Shown one piece after another: positions 13,676 through 16,301 of a stretch of 16,301 bases of DNA. A model generated the notes under the pieces. That model saw only the letters and a list, made by a program, of their open reading frames with translations, did not search any database and was not told where the DNA came from. How positions within the stretch are numbered: position 1 is the stretch's first letter; every line of letters starts with the position of its first letter. Position numbers and translations under genes: made by a program. The stretch is from Gammaproteobacteria bacterium RBG_16_37_9 (GTDB lineage: Bacteria; Pseudomonadota; Gammaproteobacteria; UBA9339), in assembly GCA_001801345.1 (NCBI GenBank), contig MGXJ01000041.1, forward strand, positions 38,576-54,876, read 5' to 3'.

Positions 13676-14650
13676 TTAAATTAAACCAGATTTTAGTAAA
13701 TCATGCATATGCACTACGCCAATAGGAATATTATTTTTATCAACTATGGCTAATGCGGTAATTCCATATTGTTCCATTGTTTGAATTGCTTCTACAGCTA
13801 GCATTTCTGAGGAGATGGTTTTACAGTTTATAGTCATCGCTTCGGAAATTTTTGTATTATGTATGTCTAGACTTTTATCTATTGCGCGGCGTAAATCGCC
13901 ATCAGTAAATATACCCACTAGAGTGTCATCATTATTAGTTACAATAGTCATGCCCATGCGTTTGTCGGTTATTTCGATTAAAGCTTCTGCGAGTAAAACA
14001 TCTTTTTTTACTTTTGGAATAGCTTCGCCAATACGCATTAAATTATCAACACGTAACAGGAGGCGTTTGCCCAAAGTTCCACCGGGATGGGATCGCGCAA
14101 AATCTTTGGCAGTAAAACCGCGTGTTTCAAGTAAGGCAACAGCCAAAGCATCTCCCATGGCCAAAGTTGCAGTGGTGCTGGACGTAGGCACTAGGCCCAG
14201 TGGGCATGCTTCTTTTTCAATATTGACGTTTAGATTAATGTCGGCTGTTTTGGCAAGGGTTGAATTTGGATTGCCGGTGATGCTGATTAGGGGCACTCCA
14301 AGTAATTTGATTACCGGTAAGATTGCAAGTATTTCGTCAGTGTTTCCAGTATAAGAGAGTGCTATTACAACGTCTTTTTTAGTGATCACGCCAATGTCTC
14401 CGTGGCTTGCTTCGCCAGGATGCATGAAAAATGCGGGACTACCGGTGCTTGCTAAAGTGGCAGCAATTTTATTGCCAATGTGTCCAGATTTGCCAATGCC
14501 GGTAACAATAATTCTTCCTTCGCATCCAAGCAGGAGTTTACAAGCATTAACAAAACCTTCATTTATTCGGTCGCGCAAATTCAAAATAGCTTGTGCTTCT
14601 GTTTCTAAAACAGCTACTGCCAATTGACAAATTTTTTTTGTATCAGACAT
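13676..14650 (-). CDS. kdsD: D-arabinose-5-phosphate isomerase
   Basis: KdsD interconverts D-ribulose-5-phosphate and D-arabinose-5-phosphate, the first step of Kdo synthesis. The 324-residue protein has an N-terminal SIS domain (about 40-175) and two CBS repeats (about 205-265 and 270-324). Lys54, Glu106, Glu147 and His188 align at a constant offset of 5 with the E. coli catalytic residues recalled as Lys59, Glu111, Glu152 and His193, so activity is expected. The ATG has AGG 8 nt upstream (14659-14661). It leads the kdsD-kdsC-lptC operon, which diverges from mlaF. A duplicated 46-bp segment upstream supplies one or two -10 elements. Confidence 0.96.
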   Translation of the reverse strand: MSDTKKICQLAVAVLETEAQAILNLRDRINEGFVNACKLLLGCEGRIIVTGIGKSGHIGNKIAATLASTGSPAFFMHPGEASHGDIGVITKKDVVIALSYTGNTDEILAILPVIKLLGVPLISITGNPNSTLAKTADINLNVNIEKEACPLGLVPTSSTTATLAMGDALAVALLETRGFTAKDFARSHPGGTLGKRLLLRVDNLMRIGEAIPKVKKDVLLAEALIEITDKRMGMTIVTNNDDTLVGIFTDGDLRRAIDKSLDIHNTKISEAMTINCKTISSEMLAVEAIQTMEQYGITALAIVDKNNIPIGVVHMHDLLKSGLI

Positions 14651-14661
14651 AATTTTAACCT

Positions 14662-14753
14662 GTAATTATTAAAAATTTTCTGTATTATACAAACATAATT
14701 TTGGTAGGTAATTATTAAAAATTTTCTGTATTATACAAACATAATTTTGGTAG
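14662..14753. repeat. Perfect 46-bp tandem duplication upstream of kdsD
   Basis: Copies 14662-14707 and 14708-14753 are identical over all 46 bases and directly abut. Each begins GTAATTATTAAAAATTTTC and ends TTTTGGTAG. The segment includes the region where kdsD promoter elements are expected. The last bases of each copy, GGTAG, equal the start of the family A arm that follows, so the duplication may have formed by slippage or recombination at the palindrome. Perfect identity in noncoding DNA implies a recent event. Confidence 0.92.
14684..14735 (-). promoter_or_regulatory. Candidate duplicated -10 elements for kdsD
   Basis: On the minus strand a perfect TATAAT lies at 14689-14684 and again at 14735-14730, one per duplicated copy. 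From the nearer element transcription would start near 14677, giving a leader of about 27 nt to the kdsD ATG. No good -35 was found at the right spacing for either copy (ATTACC or TTACCT for the nearer one), so these may be weak or activator-dependent. Confidence 0.45.
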
Positions 14754-14819
14754 CCGCAGAGGTAGCCGCAGACTTTAGTCTGCGTTTTAATTTAACGCAA
14801 GCTAAAGCTTGCGGCTACC
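14749..14819. repeat. Family A structured palindrome, 59 nt (copy 2), with a repeated arm
   Basis: The full unit is 14761-14819: GGTAGCC, hairpin GCAGACT/AGTCTGC (14768-14783), a 13-nt linker, hairpin GCAAGCT/AGCTTGC (14797-14812), GGCTACC. Segment lengths equal those of the copy at 9303-9361. The 12 bases GGTAGCCGCAGA occur twice in tandem, at 14749-14760 and 14761-14772, so the left arm is duplicated. It sits between the divergent kdsD and mlaF genes; the remaining 64 bases before mlaF hold no clear promoter. Confidence 0.85.
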
Positions 14820-14883
14820 TCGCCTATATTAATGACGATAGGATATGTTTTTAAACTGATTTTAACAAGGGTTTTGTATAAAC

Positions 14884-15678
14884 ATGACGGATAATTTTGT
14901 TGAAATAATCGGTTTACATTTTGCGCGTAATGATCATTGGGTTCTCAATGATGTGAATTTACGCATTCCACGCGGTAAAATAGTGGCCATTATGGGTCCT
15001 AGCGGTTCTGGTAAAACCACACTTTTACGTTTGATTAGCGCTCAACTTCGTCCTGAGATTGGCAAAGTTTTAGTTAATGGAGTGGATGTTAATAGTTTAG
15101 CGCGTTCTGATTTATATAAGATGAGAAGCCTAATGGGAATGCTTTTTCAAAGCAGTGGATTGTTTACTGGTCTTAGTGTTTTTGAAAATGTTGCTTTTCC
15201 GTTGCGGGAACACACCAAATTATCTGAAGACATAATTCGCAATGTGGTATTAATGCAACTTGAAGCTGTTGGGTTAAGGGGCGCTCGAGATTTGATGCCA
15301 AGTGAACTTTCTGGTGGGATGGCGCATCGAGTGGCTTTGGCACGAGCTTTAGTTTTGAACCCTCAATTAATGATGTATGATGAGCCATTTACAGGGCAAG
15401 ATCCTATTACAATGGGAGTGTTAGTAAAATTGATTAAGCATTTAAATGAAGTTTTGGAACTAACATCGATTATTGTCTCTCATGATGTTGCAGAAACTAT
15501 GAGTATAGCCGACTACATTTACGTGATAGCTGATAGTCGTATTATTGGTGAAGGCACTCCAGAGCAGATTGCAAATGATAAATCACCGCTGGTAAATCAA
15601 TTTATTCATGGTTTGGCCGATGGGCCAGTGCCATTTCATTACCCAGCAAATAAGTATAGGGAGGATTTAAAACTGTGA
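14884..15678 (+). CDS. mlaF: Phospholipid-asymmetry ABC transporter ATPase MlaF
   Basis: MlaF is the cytosolic ATPase of MlaFEDB, which moves phospholipids between the inner membrane and periplasmic MlaC to keep outer-membrane asymmetry. The 264-residue protein has Walker A GPSGSGKT at 38-45, the Q-loop MLFQSSGLFTGLSVFENVAFP typical of this family, signature LSGGM at 142-146, Walker B LMMYDEP with Asp166-Glu167, and the SHDV switch histidine. The LSGGMAHRVALARAL context and the Q-loop distinguish it from generic ABC ATPases. A purine run AAGGG lies 12 nt before the ATG, a weak site. Its TGA overlaps the mlaE GTG start. Confidence 0.94.
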   Translation: MTDNFVEIIGLHFARNDHWVLNDVNLRIPRGKIVAIMGPSGSGKTTLLRLISAQLRPEIGKVLVNGVDVNSLARSDLYKMRSLMGMLFQSSGLFTGLSVFENVAFPLREHTKLSEDIIRNVVLMQLEAVGLRGARDLMPSELSGGMAHRVALARALVLNPQLMMYDEPFTGQDPITMGVLVKLIKHLNEVLELTSIIVSHDVAETMSIADYIYVIADSRIIGEGTPEQIANDKSPLVNQFIHGLADGPVPFHYPANKYREDLKL

Positions 15679-16301
15679 TTGGTTGGATTGAAAAGTTAGG
15701 TCATGCTGGATTATTATTTTGTGAGCATGTTGGCGTGTCAGGATTGTTTTTGCTGCGGACAATTTTGCGTAAACCACGTGTAATAAGATTATTTCCTCTA
15801 GTAGTAGAGCAGGTTTATTCCGTTGGAGTGCTATCATTTGTAATTGTTGCATTGTCTGGCTTATTTATTGGAATGGTATTGGCATTACAGGGTTATAATA
15901 TTTTGGAGCGTTTTGGATCTGTAGAACAACTTGGGCAACTAGTGGCGCTTAGTGTGGTTCGCGAGCTTGGCCCAGTTATTGGTGGATTATTATTTGCTGG
16001 GCGTGCAGGGTCATCGCTGACAGCAGAGATTGGTTTAATGCAAGCAACTGAGCAGTTAGCTAGTATGGAAATGATGGCAGTTGATCCTCTGTGGCGCATA
16101 ATTGCTCCACGTTTTTGGGCAGGCGTGATTTCGATGCCAGTTTTAATTGCTATTTTTTGCGTGGTTGCTGTATTTGGAAGCTACTTAGTTGGGGTAGAGT
16201 GGTTAGGAGTGGATGCTGGGCAATTTTGGTCTAATATGCAAGCTTCAGTGAATTTTCGGATTGATATTGTTAATGGCATCATTAAAGGTTTTGTATTTGG
16301 T
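15675..16301 (+). CDS. mlaE: Phospholipid-asymmetry ABC transporter permease MlaE (3' end beyond window)
   Basis: An open frame runs from GTG at 15675 to the window edge, 209 codons without a stop; MlaE is normally about 260 residues. AGGGAGG at 15658-15664 provides a strong ribosome binding site, and GTGA overlaps the mlaF stop, so GTG is the likely start. The translation contains hallmark permease segments: VVEQVYSVGVLSFVIVALSG, FIGMVLALQGY, LVALSVVRELGPVIGGLLFA, the GRAGSSLTAEIGLMQATEQ segment and LIAIFCVVAVFGSYLVG. These match the MlaE/YrbE permease family. The remaining mlaD, mlaC and mlaB would be expected just downstream, outside the window. Confidence 0.93.
   Translation, partial: MIGWIEKLGHAGLLFCEHVGVSGLFLLRTILRKPRVIRLFPLVVEQVYSVGVLSFVIVALSGLFIGMVLALQGYNILERFGSVEQLGQLVALSVVRELGPVIGGLLFAGRAGSSLTAEIGLMQATEQLASMEMMAVDPLWRIIAPRFWAGVISMPVLIAIFCVVAVFGSYLVGVEWLGVDAGQFWSNMQASVNFRIDIVNGIIKGFVFG

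Noticed and set aside
13815..14354. Long antisense open frame (179 codons) inside kdsD
   Set aside because: It is opposite a gene with all catalytic residues intact, has no recognisable motif and no ribosome binding site of note.
14820..14883. Promoter for mlaF
   Set aside because: TATAAA at 14877-14882 is too close to the ATG to serve as a -10 for it, and no -35/-10 pair with proper spacing was seen; the true promoter may lie within the repeat region.

Overview
This is a low-GC bacterial chromosome segment that reads as a gammaproteobacterium. MraY has 360 residues with aspartates at 115, 116 and 267 and looks very like the E. coli enzyme. MurE carries the DNPR motif of the meso-diaminopimelate-adding type. 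The window also holds outer-membrane biogenesis genes (lptC, kdsC, kdsD, mlaF, mlaE, a short LpoA). A host-associated or Legionellales-like lineage would fit the base composition and the many intergenic palindromes, but that placement is inference. No rRNA, tRNA, CRISPR array or transposase gene was seen.

Layout. Positions 1-214 hold a perfect 33-bp inverted repeat, then a promoter with four AGTGG boxes at exact 10-bp spacing, the likely MraZ operator. Positions 215-5322 are the start of a division and cell wall (dcw) cluster: mraZ, rsmH, ftsL, ftsI, murE. Where murF normally sits (5552-9307) there is instead a three-gene block: an alpha/beta hydrolase, a MurF-like ligase with an N-terminal membrane domain in place of the usual substrate domain, and a long Ddl. 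Palindromic repeats bracket and split this block. mraY follows (9416-10498), and the dcw order then ends: murD, ftsW, murG, murC, murB and ftsQAZ are not here. Next come a short LpoA-like lipoprotein and yraN, a pair often adjacent in gammaproteobacteria. On the minus strand lie kdsD, kdsC and lptC, and diverging from them are mlaF and mlaE, the latter cut by the window end. This kds/lpt versus mla divergence resembles the E. coli arrangement without yrbG, lptA or lptB.

How the genes work together. Almost every gene serves the envelope: peptidoglycan precursors (murE, MurF-like, ddl, mraY), septal synthesis (ftsL, ftsI, LpoA-like), Kdo and LPS export (kdsD, kdsC, lptC) and phospholipid asymmetry (mlaF, mlaE). 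mraZ and rsmH add transcriptional control and 16S rRNA methylation.

Intergenic DNA is rich in two palindrome families. Family A is bounded by GGTAGCC/GGCTACC and includes two 59-nt copies of identical architecture whose stems differ by compensatory changes. Family B is built on TGTCATC plus CTCGGGCTTGACCCGAGG. There is also a perfect 46-bp tandem duplication upstream of kdsD that doubles a TATAAT element. The most unusual content is the hydrolase/membrane-MurF/Ddl block replacing murF in place.
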